NCBI GenBank assembly: GCA_019321725.1
Contig: CM033121.1
Span: 6,448,001 to 6,512,000 of the forward strand
Reading direction: 5' to 3'
DNA from: Paulownia fortunei
Taxonomy: Eukaryota; Streptophyta; Magnoliopsida; Lamiales; Paulowniaceae
DNA length: 64,000 bases
Below, piece after piece: positions 25,383 to 37,363 of this stretch. Both the position numbers and the translations under genes were made by a program. Below the pieces are notes generated by a model. The model ran no database searches. It saw nothing but the letters and a program-made list of their open reading frames with translations, and was not told where the DNA came from. Within the stretch, counting starts at the first letter, position 1. Each line of letters opens with the position of its first letter.

Positions 25383-27013
25383 TAATTTTTTTTTTTTAAT
25401 ATTTCTACCATCGTTTCAGGCATGAGATCACTAAGCTGTGTTATTATCTACAATCATTGGTGCCTGCAGCTTCACTTATATTTAGTCTTATTTATGCGAT
25501 ATCACTCCTCGTTTCTAATTCAGAATTTACTTTGTATTGAGTACCTACAAGTTGTATCTTTACAACAGAGAAGTTTATAATTCTTGAATGACAATTAATC
25601 TCAATCCAGATATTGAGAATGGGATTTTACTCAAGAAACCTTGATATTGCCTGAGCACTTGAATCTTCACACTTTTGAATGTTTGCACTAGAGAATGTCT
25701 ATGAAGGCTGTTACCGCTGGAGGCTGAATTTTGCAAGGCTACATATCTGTTGAGACAGTTCATCTATCAGATTATTGTTGCATCCACGAGATAACAAATT
25801 CTTGCATTTACATAGTAATTTGAAATCTCGTGCTCCACCTACTAATTGTGGCTTTTCGTCTCAGGCTTTATATCATACTCTTCCAATGAACTACATAACA
25901 GTGGCAAAACTTCAAAATAAATTTGAAGGTGCAGCCAGCCAGACTACAGTTCGCAAGCTTATTGACAAAATGACACAAGATGGCTTTGTTGAGGCCAGTA
26001 GCAATCGCAGACTTGGTAAATATATTTCATGACCAAGTATATTTCTCACCAAAGTAATGATGCTATCATTGACAGACATGTTGTCTATTGTCCCAGGCAA
26101 GCGTGTGATCCACTCTGATCTTACTAAGAAAAAGCTGATTGAAGTCGAGAAGCTTTTAAAAACAGATGCTATGGTAAGATTAGGATTACATTTATTGTAT
26201 AGCTGCTAAATCATTAGATTTTCTGTATGGATACTGTGCTTATGGTTCAATTTTATCAGGACCTGGATAAGAAGGAATCAGTAAACAAGTCCAAGCATCT
26301 AGAACCTGAGACTGCTGGTGCTCAATCTTACCTTCTCTGCTAAATTACAAATAAAGTTCCATCATATAATGTAACAAATGCGGTTTTTGGATATTAGGCA
26401 ACAAGCAGAAGGACTTGTCCACGTGTGGTGGCCTCCACTCCATTGGATCAGATATCACACGGACAAGAGGTAGATCTGATGCATACATTAACGGATCTAC
26501 TAGGACTGAACAGGGTGTTGCCAGGAAAATGGAACATGGTGGGAATACTCCGACTAGCAGGGCTGAGGTATGATTCAATCATGAGCTCTTTTACATAATT
26601 TTGTCAGTGGTAACTTCCCGTTATTTAAATTTGCTTGTATCTGTGCAATAACTTGTAATAAATCTGCAGCCAGCAGCTTCTAGAGAGAGTTTTGTGCCTG
26701 GGGCTGATAATGGCAGAGCTAATATAAATACTAACCACGGTGATGAGATGGACACAGTCATGGAAAGCAGGTCTACCCTGGACAAACGGTTCAGGAAATC
26801 AAGCACGGTATGCTCCTAGAGAGTTTATAAGCATTTAACATTTTACTTCTAGAGCTTTTCAATTAAAAGTCTTCAGTCTTAACCAAGCGCTCTACTACTT
26901 ACAGGATATACTCTACATCTAATTATACATTCTAACCAAGTAGTTTTCAACAATTACAGGTCAAAGAGCCCATTCTGCAATACACGAAGCGCCAGAAATC
27001 TCAAGCTGTCTGA
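21290..27013 (+). CDS. ASY1: ASY1, meiotic chromosome axis HORMA-domain protein
   Basis: Twenty-two coding exons give 616 residues with every phase closing: 21290-21292, 21409-21465, 22234-22330, 22412-22480, 22586-22678, 22971-23094, 23186-23255, 23437-23478, 23971-24099, 24182-24295, 24420-24462, 24549-24590, 24678-24802, 24935-24947, 25047-25123, 25225-25329, 25865-26015, 26097-26173, 26260-26317, 26398-26567, 26670-26807, 26960-27013. ASY1 is the plant Hop1/HORMAD protein that coats the axis of meiotic chromosomes and supports DMC1-dependent synapsis and crossover formation; PCH2 removes it. The HORMA domain spans about 10-225 ([57 protein letters not shown]). An acidic linker covers about 230-300 ([11 protein letters not shown]). 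A SWIRM/winged-helix region spans about 300-475 ([36 protein letters not shown]). The C-terminus, [15 protein letters not shown], matches the family closure-motif region. Exon 1 contributes only the ATG and exon 14 has 13 nt. Arabidopsis ASY1 is 596 aa. Confidence 0.97.
25345..25401. repeat. AT microsatellite followed by a poly(T) tract in ASY1 intron 16
   Basis: Intron 16 (25330-25864) opens with an (AT)n run followed by long T tracts and is one of the longest introns of the gene. The tract is likely to vary in length between individuals and is difficult to sequence accurately. Confidence 0.8.
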
Positions 27014-28976
27014 AAATTTTCATGTTTGATCCTACTGAATGCTCTTCTGTCTCAGTCATTTCTCCCTCTTCACTTCTGCTTGTTTAATCAGTTCTATAGA
27101 GTTTTCTTTACACATCAATTAGTACAAAAAATATCCCTAGCAATTATGACTGTTCGTTGTTCTTTTTGCCAGCCATTAATTGCTCTTAAAATGAGACTAC
27201 AGTGGCAAGGTGGCCTTGAAAATAGTATGTGCATATAAAAAGTTAAGTAAATCAGATGCTACGACTATGCAGCATTTCTAGAATGCCAATTTGCGGCATT
27301 GTCATCACTATACTGAAAAACTTGGGGTTACATATGTTTGCATGGGCGTCGTCAATTCTTCTCTATATGCCGATACAGAGATGAAAATAATCACTCTTGT
27401 CATTAGACAAGCAACAGTTAATCAAGCTCTCATTTGGTAAGAGATGGGATAGACTGATGGATGTTGATGAATCACTTCATTTGCATGACGTTTGCCACAA
27501 AATATGTTGGTGCAGCTTCCTTGAAAGTGATTTTTTTTTTAGAACTAGATCTCTTGTATATAGTTGTTCATATTTGATATATTTCCTTTTTTGGGAAAAG
27601 TGGTAATACATATTGTCATGAGCTAAATGCAACACTTATATTACTATTATTCTACTACCATATAAATAAGGTGCAATGTCTTAGAAAACTTTGCATTATA
27701 AAAAAAATAAAAGGGGACTAGATTATAGGGTGAAAATTGTAAAAAATGTTTGCGTTTCTTTCTTTTCCTTGTTTTCCAATTTGATTGATGAGGGCCGCAG
27801 TTTGTTTTTTCCAAATTGATATAAAGGATAAAATAGTCTTTGCAAGAAAAATCAACCAAATTCAAGGAATGATGTACTAATTGAGGCATATCAAAAAGTT
27901 TAGTACCAATGTGACAAATGTATAAAAAATTTATGTACTAATGCTTTAACTCGTTAATTTTAGGGTCGAATTTGAAGTATACTGGTTGTGAGGAGTTAAG
28001 AACAACTTCCTTTCTCTCTCTTGGGTATTTTATTAGTGTTATAAAGCAGAGTTTGTTGGCTGTGTAGAAATCTAGGCATGCCAAATCTTAAATGGATCAC
28101 ACTCCCGTCTCTGTAGAATATAGTGCGCATCTAAATTCGGATGAAATCATATGATAGATAATATATAACCATACAGAATATATCCTAGATATTACTATTA
28201 TACATTATAAGTTTTTTGGTAGTCTATTCTTTTTAATATCCGTAATTTTAGTAAGATTGACTGACATCAATTAAGAAAGGATTGCCTTGATTCATTTGTA
28301 TCAAACAAACCTATATGAAGACCCCTGCTTTAGAGTTTTATACACAATTCAAAAATAAAAAATTTAATCATACTTCTTTAATGTATCTTCCAACAACTTG
28401 CTAAGTTGGATCTATGGCATTGTTTGGAAAAATTAGAAGTGATTTTTAGCTTAAGGGACATTTTGAACTTTTGGTATTAGAAATCAAGAAAAAAAGTCAA
28501 AATTACAATTTTATCATGAAAAACTCTTAGTTTCAGTTATTTAATACTTTTTCTAAACATTCTTCACTTTTACTTTATTCTTATTTTTTCTAAAATTCAT
28601 CATTCATACAATTACACTAGTTTTGCAAATAATCACTATGTGGGATGTATGATTACAACATGAATAAGGAATAATATGAACAATTAAATAGCATCATATT
28701 TTCTTTTTGAAGAGAACAACTACGATTTTAAAACAATTTTTAAATATGATATCAGTAAAATAAAATAGAATGTTAAAAACTCTTCAAATTATATTCGTAT
28801 AAATATTTCTATCCCAATTTATTCTACTTTTTCATTGCCAAAATTCCCACAAATTAACCCAAAAGAAAGGAACAAACCAAACCCTTTAATTGGAGAAAGC
28901 TATGGAAGAGACAAATGGAGGCACTCCCATTTAAAAGATTTCAACCACCCCCGCACAAAAGTTAATTCCCCACCCC
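27014..28976. other. Intergenic region between ASY1 and the LDAP gene
   Basis: The first few hundred bases probably hold the ASY1 3' UTR, inferred from position. The rest is AT-rich with no family-like frame. A pattern at 27880-27960 (repeated GTACTAAT, TTAGTACCAA) looks like a short degenerate repeat. From about 28860 the sequence turns C-rich and leads into the LDAP promoter. Confidence 0.55.
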
Positions 28977-29006
28977 CTCCTTGAGAATCTAAAGGTAGGT
29001 ACGCAA

Positions 29007-29016
29007 GACACGTGGC
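29007..29016 (+). promoter_or_regulatory. ABRE / G-box, first copy
   Basis: GACACGTGGC contains the core ACGTGGC bound by ABA-responsive bZIP factors, about 255 bp upstream of the LDAP start codon. LDAP genes are known to respond to drought and ABA, so the motif fits the gene. Its activity is inferred. Confidence 0.6.
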
Positions 29017-29096
29017 TTCATACCGTCATCTCCAAATTTCCCAAATTTCCCCTTGTACTGAGCCCTCTCCTTGAGAATGCAAAGGTATGTACGCAA

Positions 29097-29106
29097 GACA
29101 CGTGGC
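29097..29106 (+). promoter_or_regulatory. ABRE / G-box, second copy
   Basis: The identical GACACGTGGC is repeated exactly 90 bp after the first copy, within the duplicated block. ABREs commonly act in pairs, so the duplication may have created a stronger ABA-responsive unit. Confidence 0.6.
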
Positions 29107-29269
29107 TTCATATTTACCGTCATCTCCAAATTTCCCAAATTACCCCCTTGTACTGCTGTCATCACTATGGTTCCTTCACTTGTGACGCCTATAGAAAGAT
29201 CAAAAAAACCGAAAACCTGAAGAAAGGAAAAGGGGAAGGAATTCTCTCACGATTTTCAGAACACAAGAA

Positions 29270-30694
29270 ATGGCTGCATCTCAGGTAATTAGATTGATTA
29301 TTCTCTTTATTTTTTCCGTTTTAATTTGTTTCGAATAGATCTCTGATTTGTGATTTTTTTTTTTGATTGTATTAGGTTGAGGTGGAGGGGAGTGAGATGC
29401 AATTGAAGCACCTGAGGTTTGTGAGGATTCTGACAATAAACGCCGTAGTTTTGGTGTCAAATATCTATGATTACGCAAAGCAAAATTCTGGTTCGCTCAA
29501 ATCCACCGTCGATACGGTGGAAAACGCTGTTACGACGGTTGTGGGCCCCGTTTACGATAGGCTCAAGGGCGTTCCTAGTGATCTCCTTATTTTCCTTGAC
29601 AGGAAGGTAATTGATTTATCTTTTTCAACTTTTTCTCCATAATTTTTTTTTTTGTCGGTGATTTTGATTGTTATATGGAATTTGTTTTTTTTTTTTAAGC
29701 TTAATTTTAGTAAATAGTCGTTGATTGGATGTGGATTATTCGGTTCTTGTTGATTAATTGCCTCAATTATTAGAATTTTGAATTATGGTTATTTTTCTTA
29801 TTGATGATTGCCTTATTTTGATGATAGATGGGAAATGATCCATGTAGTATGTCACATGCTTTCCTGCTTCTCTTTCTTTTAATTAATCAAAAAGTAGATT
29901 TTTTCTTGTAAAACACGTTAATTTAGTATTAAATTTGCTATAATGAGGAGTTTTTTGTATTTATGCTAATTTGAAGGGTTGAAAGCCTCATTTGCATCAA
30001 GCTAAGTTTCTCACTTCAACACTACATATTTCTATAAGACTTGGTGGCTTGGATTTGTGTTTAATGGAATGCTATCAACTCTTGTGTTGCCTTTTGTCTT
30101 TTGGCGCACTTGCAGTCATTTTGCGGTACCAATTTGTGATCCTTCCTAATCATCTTAATGATGATGCCCAAAAAGCAAATGCTTCTATCTTGTTTATTTG
30201 TTTGTTTAAAGAATCTAATATAAATTGTTTGCTTATCCTAGGTGGATGAAGCAACCCACAAAATTAATGAGTGTGCTCCACTTGCAGCAAAGAATGTCGT
30301 GTTCAAGGCCCAATTAGTTGTCAAGAAGGCATCGCAGGCAGCACAAGACTTGGTGGAGGAAGCCAAGGTTGCTGGTCCACTTGCTGCTGTATCCCGTGCC
30401 AGTACAATTTCCAAGCATTTTGCTGTGAGTCAATTGGCAGTGGTGTGGTACAAAGTTAATCAGCATCATGCTTTGCATGGAGTGTCTGAGATGGCTATTC
30501 CCACAGCCGCACACTGGTCAGAGAAGTACAATAACTTGGTTAAAAACATGGCAGCGAAAGGTTATAAGTTCTTCAACTATGTTCCATTAGTTCCTGTTGA
30601 AGAAATGGCCAACGCATATAAGCAGGTAGAAGCGGCTGCAGGTAAGAAGGCGGATACAGCTAGCTCGAGTGAAAGTGAATCGGACAAGGAATAG
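29270..30694 (+). CDS. LDAP1: REF/SRPP-family lipid-droplet-associated protein (LDAP1-like)
   Basis: Three coding exons (29270-29284, 29376-29606, 30242-30694) give 232 residues, within the usual family range. The first exon encodes only MAASQ. REF/SRPP proteins, called LDAPs in non-rubber plants, coat cytosolic lipid droplets and stabilise them under stress; in rubber-producing species relatives sit on rubber particles. The REF domain covers about 15-205. Landmarks are LKHLRFVRILTINAVVLVSN, YAKQNSGSLKSTVDTVENAV, VGPVYDRLKGVPSDLLIFLD, VDEATHKINECAP, VSRASTISKHFAVSQLAVVW and FNYVPLVPVEEMANAYKQVE. The tail is a low-complexity acidic/serine segment (ASSSESESDKE). There is no signal peptide. Its position next to ASY1 matches the Arabidopsis order, which supports the LDAP1 orthologue (At1g67360); other LDAP members remain possible. 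Confidence 0.9.
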
Positions 30695-33600
30695 GTGGCT
30701 GTGTGTGTCTAGTGTGCTTACAAAAATTAGGTGTGTATGCTTTTGATTTGGGCTAGCAAGGCCTCTTTGAAAGTTAAGTGGGTTTGAAGCTGTATAAATG
30801 ATACGACGGATGGCCTGTGTGATGTTATGACATGCATTTGGTGTTATCTGTAAATTATATGACTGTTAAGTGATCAAAGTTGTATCCTCAAAATAGTATT
30901 TTGATCAGAAATTTTGTTAAATGCTTGATGATGATGCATGCTCATGTTTCTGCAGTAGTGGCATTTAGTTGGCTCTATTAAGATGAATTGCTTGAAATTT
31001 TTGCTTATTATTCGTGTTGGTTTCTGCTTGTACTACCTACGTAACCATCAGCTTGTTGCTTGTCGGCTGCTGACTTAATGATCTTGTTGATCCTTGCTTG
31101 TTGGCTGCTGACTTGTACGTGTGCTTACTCGAGTTTTGACTTTCAAGTGCTATTTTTCTCTGTTTTACAGCTGAAACTCTGGTGATTACTTGGCAATTGG
31201 CATTCACGAGCTTGTTCATTGTTTGAGCGACAATATTCACGTTAAAAGACATGCCAGGCCAGTCAGATATAAAGTATGCCAAACACATAAGAAGGTAATA
31301 AAGTGAGCGGACGCGCACGCCATTGCCTTTGCCTTTGCCTCTGGCTAGAAACGTAGGTAGACAGAGCATATAAGGATTTCAAATGCAAAATAAAAAAGTT
31401 TGGCACCCAGCCCCACCACTATAATTTTGGCATAGATACTTATTACAAAAGAAGAGTATTCACAACTCTTTATGTAATTTTGGCATTGTTACTTGATACA
31501 GAAGAGCTTATTCACAAAATCTTATGGCACATCATAAAGAGTCCCGATACTCTCTCAAGACACTTCATAAAATGTTGGCATTGTTACTTATTACAAAAGA
31601 GCTTGTTCACAAAATCTTATGGCACATCATAAAGAGTCCCGGTTCTCTCTCAAGACACTTCATCAAATTTTGGCATTGTTACTTATTACAAAAGAGCTTA
31701 TTTATGGCACATCATAAAGAGACCCAGTACACTCTCAAGAAACTTCATCAAATTTTGGCATTGTTACTTATTACAAAAGAGCTTATTCACAAAATCTCAT
31801 GGCACATCATAAAGAGTCCCGGTGCTCTCTCAAGACATTTGATCATTAAACTATATGCTCCTTCCTGCAGGGCAACATAAATGAGAGATATGTTTCATTA
31901 AGTCAATCCTGAGACAAGATTCTTGGAGAAGAAAACTTTAGTTATTTTCTTGGTGCATAAACTTATTTAAGTTCTTAAAACATGTATAATTTTAGGACAA
32001 CATTACAAGGGACTCAATGCAAATATTATAAATTTTACCAGGAAGCAAAAGTTAGCCAACCCCCACCAATGGTACAGCATAGATCGCATAAGAGAAACAT
32101 ATAAAAAGACTAGACAAAAAAGCAGTTTATCAAATATTTGGAACTGGTACACATGTAAATGTGGGTACACGCATTTGCCACTTAATCCAAACTTTATTTC
32201 CATTATACAGGTATGATATTTTCAAATGTCCATGCGATGAAATACTGTCCTGGTCTGCTAGTTCTTGCATGTTTCCAATACGCAAGCATAGATGCATCAT
32301 CCAAATCATAGTAATTTTAGGCCCACAGTGCCTAACTACTCCCCACATCACGAGTGGGGAATGCAAATAGAGAAGTAGCCAATTGATGTTAGTTGGGAAG
32401 CAAGGGCAGTGAGTTTATTAATGTGTTCTTACTTGGGTCAGGTTTGGAGTTTAGTGGTAATAATGGAAGTGCAGATGTTATAAAAGATGATGGTATTGTT
32501 GTCTTGAAAACATGGTGTATACAGTAGTAGAAGCAGATGGTGTTCAGGCAAGAGTAGATAGTGATTCTAAGGTTGCAGGTGTATTTGAAAAGGAGACAAC
32601 AGGTACAGTGGTGATTGTGGTGGAAATGGGCATAAGCGCAGGTGTCGCATTGTGTATGTGAAAGTGCCTGCTCCACAGAAGTTAGGAACATGCAGGAATA
32701 GAGACAGAAGCAAGAGTATTCTACCAGTGCCAAAATGGCGTTGAAATTTAGGCATGTGAGACACACATGATTGCCTTTAGCAGAAAATTTATCCTAATAT
32801 ATACAGAAAGCAATCCTATGCAACTGAAATTTTCAAACAATTTGTAACAGTCATACTCCAGGAGTTAAAGTGTTAAAAGGAAATAGAGGTTCTAAAGAAT
32901 TCTCCCCAATAATTCAAACTGCAGATTTGTCCAAATTATGCAGTAGAAACAGAATTAGTTTCACATTTTATTTTTGTATGACTATATTGATACCCTCAGA
33001 CTTATCATAAAGCACAATATCCTTTACCCACAAAGTAAGCACTATACTATGTGGTATTCAGACTAATGATATCACAGGTAGCCTATGGATGTTACTGACA
33101 TCTAGCACATACTGTTCCCTTACTCTTATTAGTCTCTCGCAGCTAAGCATTGATCATATTAAATGACTTAGAAGATGAATTATAATAATCTTTAGTACAC
33201 AAATTATCAGGGTTAAAGTATCTCTAATGTCCAACTAAGAGTGAATAACTTCATCAAAAAAACTATATAATTGAGAATTTTGAAATATTATTTCAATGGC
33301 ACTGTATGGAAATGGAGGTTCAGAATGACAAGAAACAGTATTTTTCAAGTCAATGCTTTTTCAGAAACCAATTCAAATCATGATCTAAAACAGTCTCTCT
33401 TGGAAAAAGAAAAAAGGCATATGGGGGGCACATCACAGAGCACCATATATTTATATCCTCAGGAAAGTATTAAACACTAAAGTAAGCTTGATAGAAGTAT
33501 GGATGGGGGATCTAAAGCTCTATTTATGGACATATTCGGCCACCTCAATATTCAAGAATCACAATGGATGTCATAGCTGGAATACTAACCAACTTTAAGT

Positions 33601-33912
33601 CGCAGTATTCATATCAACTCTTAAAAATGCTGATAATGGGAATTCTTAAGACTCCCATATCAATCATATTCAGGTATTTTCATCTAATAAGAATCACTAT
33701 CCTGCTTCACTACTAACAAAAACGCAACAACAAAATGTTGAAGAATCAAGTGCAGAACAGAAACTATGAGTGTGTTAGAATTTCTGTGCTAAAGTATAGT
33801 CTCACAATAAATTATATGAATTCAAACTCTAAACTACATCTTAGTCCAGAAAAGTTACATAATGAAAGTACATGAATACACATATTTCACACACACATGC
33901 ACCAACTTAGCC
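30695..33912. other. Intergenic region downstream of the LDAP gene
   Basis: The first 250 bp probably contain the LDAP 3' UTR. A 95-bp minisatellite at 31478-31845 is listed separately. The stretch 32390-32770 is less AT-rich and carries long open frames on the minus strand that match no family I know. Nothing else is supported. Confidence 0.5.
31478..31845. repeat. Minisatellite, 95-bp unit, four copies
   Basis: Units start at 31478, 31573, 31668 and 31753, each with TTGGCATTGTTACTT.ATACA.AAGAGCTT and then ATGGCACATCATAAAGAG and CTCTCAAGA..CTTCAT. The third unit is 85 bp because it lacks about 10 bases (CACAAAATCT). A degenerate partial unit precedes the array from about 31424. The open frame across it is a by-product of the repetition. 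Confidence 0.9.
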
Positions 33913-34234
33913 TCACATAAATAAAAAGGTCAAAACATGCGCGACACTGACCAAATATTTGGAGGACGATGAGAAGGAAGAACTAGTATGCTCCTGGAGG
34001 AGGTCATCATATGGATCCCGGCATCCCTGAACTTGGCTGATCTGAGAATCCCAGAATATCTGCTCATGTGGTGTTGAAAAGTCCAGAAACCATATGGACG
34101 CAGGGGCAAGCTCCACATATCCTTAGTCTTCTGGCACTTGTATTTCAATTCATAAAAATGCCTTTGGATCCTCCATCAACCGCAGTATCAAATTCTCCAT
34201 AAACTCCACTAGTCCATTATTAAACCCCATCTCT
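33913..34234 (-). pseudogene. Broken gene for a plant-specific mitochondrial complex I subunit (At1g67350-like)
   Basis: Reading leftwards from an acceptor GCAG and the ATG at 34230, the frame gives MGFNNGLVEFMENLILRLME then DPK, and reaches a stop a few codons later at the TGA near 34187. A second frame continues with HFYELKYKCQKTKDMWSLPL and RPYGFWTFQHH. A third frame carries WDSQISQVQGCRDPYDDLLQ and a serine-rich tail, ending at 33913. These pieces in this order resemble the small plant complex I subunit of about 100 residues encoded by At1g67350 (recalled, not searched). Compared with that family, a segment of about ten codons after DPK is missing and the frame shifts; at least one more shift lies between WTFQHH and WDSQ. 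No intron could repair the first break, because too few bases separate the parts. The gene sits between the LDAP and F-box/MYND genes, as in Arabidopsis, and keeps an upstream intron, so it decayed in place and is not a retrocopy. A sequencing error is unlikely for the first, larger deletion. Confidence 0.7.
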
Positions 34235-34425
34235 CTGCATTACCCCCCCCCTCAAAAAAAAACAATATAAAATAAAATAAAGCCTATCTTTGGGCCTTGG
34301 ATATCAGTGAACAAAAACTCCAAGGAAATCATTTTCTGCAATATTTTCCAAGAAACACATAATGGAAATTGATAATTTCTACATAGTACCAACAATATAT
34401 AAGAAGTCTTGAAATTCATACTTAC
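34235..34425 (-). other. 5' UTR intron of the broken complex I gene
   Basis: On the minus strand the donor is GAGAAT|GTAAGT, ending the leader exon at 34426, and the acceptor is AATGCAG, ending at 34235, only four bases before the ATG. Both splice sites are strong, which argues that the locus was a normal intron-bearing gene. The open frame in the leader exon (from 34494) is treated as UTR. Confidence 0.5.
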
Positions 34426-34911
34426 ATTCTCTGAAAGGAAATGAAACAAAGCTGCATTTTCACTGATTTGCTTTTCCAGTTCATTTTCCTCCACTGAGTA
34501 ATAGATTCAAACAGAGCGTGAGAAAATCATAATTCAGGGAAACCTAGAAAAACCATTGATTATCTGATTTCGAGAAATATAATATGACAAACAGTTCATC
34601 CAAAATTTGAGAGAGAAATTCGGTCGTATTCTAAACTCAAATCACAAGTGATGATTCTTATGATCAAATTACAAACCCTGACATTACAGAAGCAGATTAA
34701 ATTGGGATAATTGAAATGAAATCAAAGCTCGCAAACTAGAATACAAATACAGATAATTTGCAGAGTGATAATTATCTGATTGCTGCTAACTGAGGCTCAA
34801 TTTGGAACCAAAACTCTGATGAATTACTGAAATTCGATAATAATGTGAGTCAGTGTGGCTTTAATTAGTCGGTTGTCGCACTAAAGCCCAGTCACAAAAA
34901 TCTTTGAATTA

Positions 34912-34942
34912 GGCCCAACAATTGATTTCACATTGAGGCCCA
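34912..34942 (-). promoter_or_regulatory. Paired site II (TGGGCC) elements upstream of the complex I relic
   Basis: GGCCCA occurs at 34912-34917 and 34937-34942, read as TGGGCC on the minus strand, with an AGCCCA nearby at 34885. Site II motifs of this form, bound by TCP factors, are enriched in promoters of plant mitochondrial respiratory genes. They lie some 680-710 bp upstream of the relic's ATG, close to the expected start of its leader exon. Confidence 0.45.
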
Positions 34943-37329
34943 AATCTCCCCAGCCAGAAAGAACAAGACTAGGCCATTTTCTTTTCTTTTCTTGAGAGAA
35001 ACTAAGGAGATTTAGATTTAAGTGCTTTTTAATTAGGTCTGTCAATGGGGTCAAATCTCGAATCTCATTGGATGTTATTTTTATGACCGATAAAAAACAT
35101 GAATCATTTCCATTACAAATAAGTGGATTTAAATCAAATGTTACATGGTCCAATCTGGTTTAAATCCAAGTTTGAAAAAAGTATGTTAATATAATTTATT
35201 TTATTATAGATAATGAATATGAATTATGTACCATATTGTTCTTTTTTCATAGTTGTAATAGAAACTTACTTTCACCCATACACATATAAAATTAATCATA
35301 ACTTGTTAATACCAAATGAAATTAAGAATAATTTTGCATATAATTCTTGGGATTTATTTAAAATCCAATTTTTTGGGGGGGTTTTCTTTATATTGATCCA
35401 AAAAATGAGAATTATATTAGAAGGTATGGACCAAGATTCGAATCAAAACCTTCATTAATCGAATTCAATTTGAACAAAGAAATTCAGCCCAATTCTGGCT
35501 CGTTGATTGTCCTATGTCTGGAATAGCTATTGCATTTTGGGCAAGGTTTTTATAAAATGGAAAACAGACAGCCAACTTGTTTAGTCAAGTGACCCAAACC
35601 TTTTTGGGCTCAATACAACTTTTAGGCTCCTGGCATAAAATGGCCCATTTTTGGGCCCAATTGGGCAAACCCAATCTTGTTTAGAAATTTCCACGAATAA
35701 TGTTTTAATGGTCTGAGAGCAACGGAATCTGACTGAGTACAATGGATAATTCTAAAATCAGAATTATCATCATCTTCGCAATTTAATTCAAAATGCGAAT
35801 GTTGAGGTTCAAAATACTTGCTAGTATTTGTACTCGAGTGATCGTGTTTTATTGAGTTTGCAGATATCGTATTTCTAAAAATATCATAATTTAAATTTAC
35901 GATGTGACACCAGAAGAATTTTTACTCTTTCATTTATAGGTAACTAGGTAAATTTATAGATTCTAAATACTCCGATCATCACATATAAAAACTCATTGCC
36001 AATTAGATGGAAAACGTGGGATTGTAGAGAGGGATTGAGTGATTATGATCAAAATGATTTGTTCAAAAGAAGGAAAATTTAATGATGTGATGGCCTATAA
36101 ATCAAAATTAAATAAGAAACGTGATTTAAAATTTTAAGTCAAACGTAGCCTTTGGGCTTAATAACGGTACAGGGCCCACAAAATTGAAAAACTTTCCCTC
36201 CATTTGAAATATATATATAGGCACTTCAAATTCAGTTGGGCCCAGTTAGGCTACCAGTTAAAATTTTCTACAAGAATCCATTTCATTGTGGCCCATAGAT
36301 TGAAAAAAATAAAACATTTTTGCCAAAGTAGTATGATTTGTTGATAATGCGGTGTTTGGAAACTCATTTCAAATGAACTTTTAGATATGAAAGTTTATTT
36401 GTAAAAATATTATGTATTTGATAATTATTTTTAAATAAATTTTTAAAATAAATCACTTTTTCAAAAAATCTATTTTGGACAAGTGCAAAATTGTGACTTT
36501 TGAATTTTTTTTTTTACACTTTTATTAAATGGGCGTTAAAATACATTTCTACCAAATATTTAACAACACTTATAAACACTTTTAAAAAAATTTATATTAA
36601 AAAATTTATTTATAAAATAAAATTTTATTTCAAAAATACTCCCACAGATGTACTGGATCCCATAATCATTTGACAATTAAAAAAGGGAAGTTATGAAAAA
36701 TACTCAACCTTAAAAGGACACTGGGAGAAATTGATCTTGAATTTTTGGTCTAAAATTGTAGACAGTTTTGCCGTAATAGCCGTTGCCAAACTAACTACGC
36801 AATGGGTCATAATCAACCCACGACGCCTTGTCCAAATTAAATGAGGTTGAGATACTCATATTCTACAATTTTTTTCAAAAAAAAAGTTTTGGACACAGTA
36901 AATGTAATATTTGTCTGATTTAATAATAATTTAAATTTGATTTGACTTAATTAATCTTTGATATCTTGATGTAACATATCGAATGATTGTGATGCATATC
37001 ATAATAATAGATATCAAAGATTGTCAATCTAGCAAACAACAACTCTAATCTAATTTCAAGAACTCCTGCAGAACAATACGTAGGGGCCCTGCGGAAACCC
37101 TATGATGCGTAATTAAGCAAATTCTCTAAAAAATGAATATTAAATGCTAAATAATAACCCGAAGAAATCATGAAAACATACCTTAATAAATTTATGTCTT
37201 TATACAAGAAGTTGTTCAATAACCTACCTTATTTGAATAAGCTTTAATCACGTTAATGCGGTTGAAATCTAATAATTTAATAAAAATAAGATTCTCTTTT
37301 CTTATTCATTGTTAATTAGAATTTATTAG

Positions 37330-37363
<34 letters not shown>

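Larger units (their letters stand above)
28977..29155. repeat. 90-bp direct duplication in the LDAP promoter
   Basis: Copy 1 starts at 28977 (CTCCTTGAGAATCTAAAGG) and copy 2 at 29067 (CTCCTTGAGAATGCAAAGG). Each continues through ACGCAAGACACGTGGCTTCA and CCGTCATCTCCAAATTTCCC and ends in CCCTTGTACTG. They differ by a few substitutions and small indels, including a 4-base insertion (TTTA) in copy 2. The duplication doubles an ABRE-type element directly upstream of the gene. Confidence 0.9.

Noticed and set aside
31524..31880. 118-codon open frame on the plus strand
   Set aside because: It is created by the 95-bp tandem repeat, and its repeated MAHHKE/WHIIKSPG words just mirror the DNA units.
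32389..32766. 125-codon Cys-rich frame on the minus strand
   Set aside because: There is no recognisable spacing of Cys residues, no splice partners and no family resemblance. The stretch is low complexity on the opposite strand (GGTGTT/GTGGTG words).
34252..34494. Small protein gene on the minus strand starting MEENELEKQISENAALF
   Set aside because: The frame runs through a strong GTAAGT donor, and after splicing it stops within a few codons. It is better read as the 5' leader of the complex I relic.
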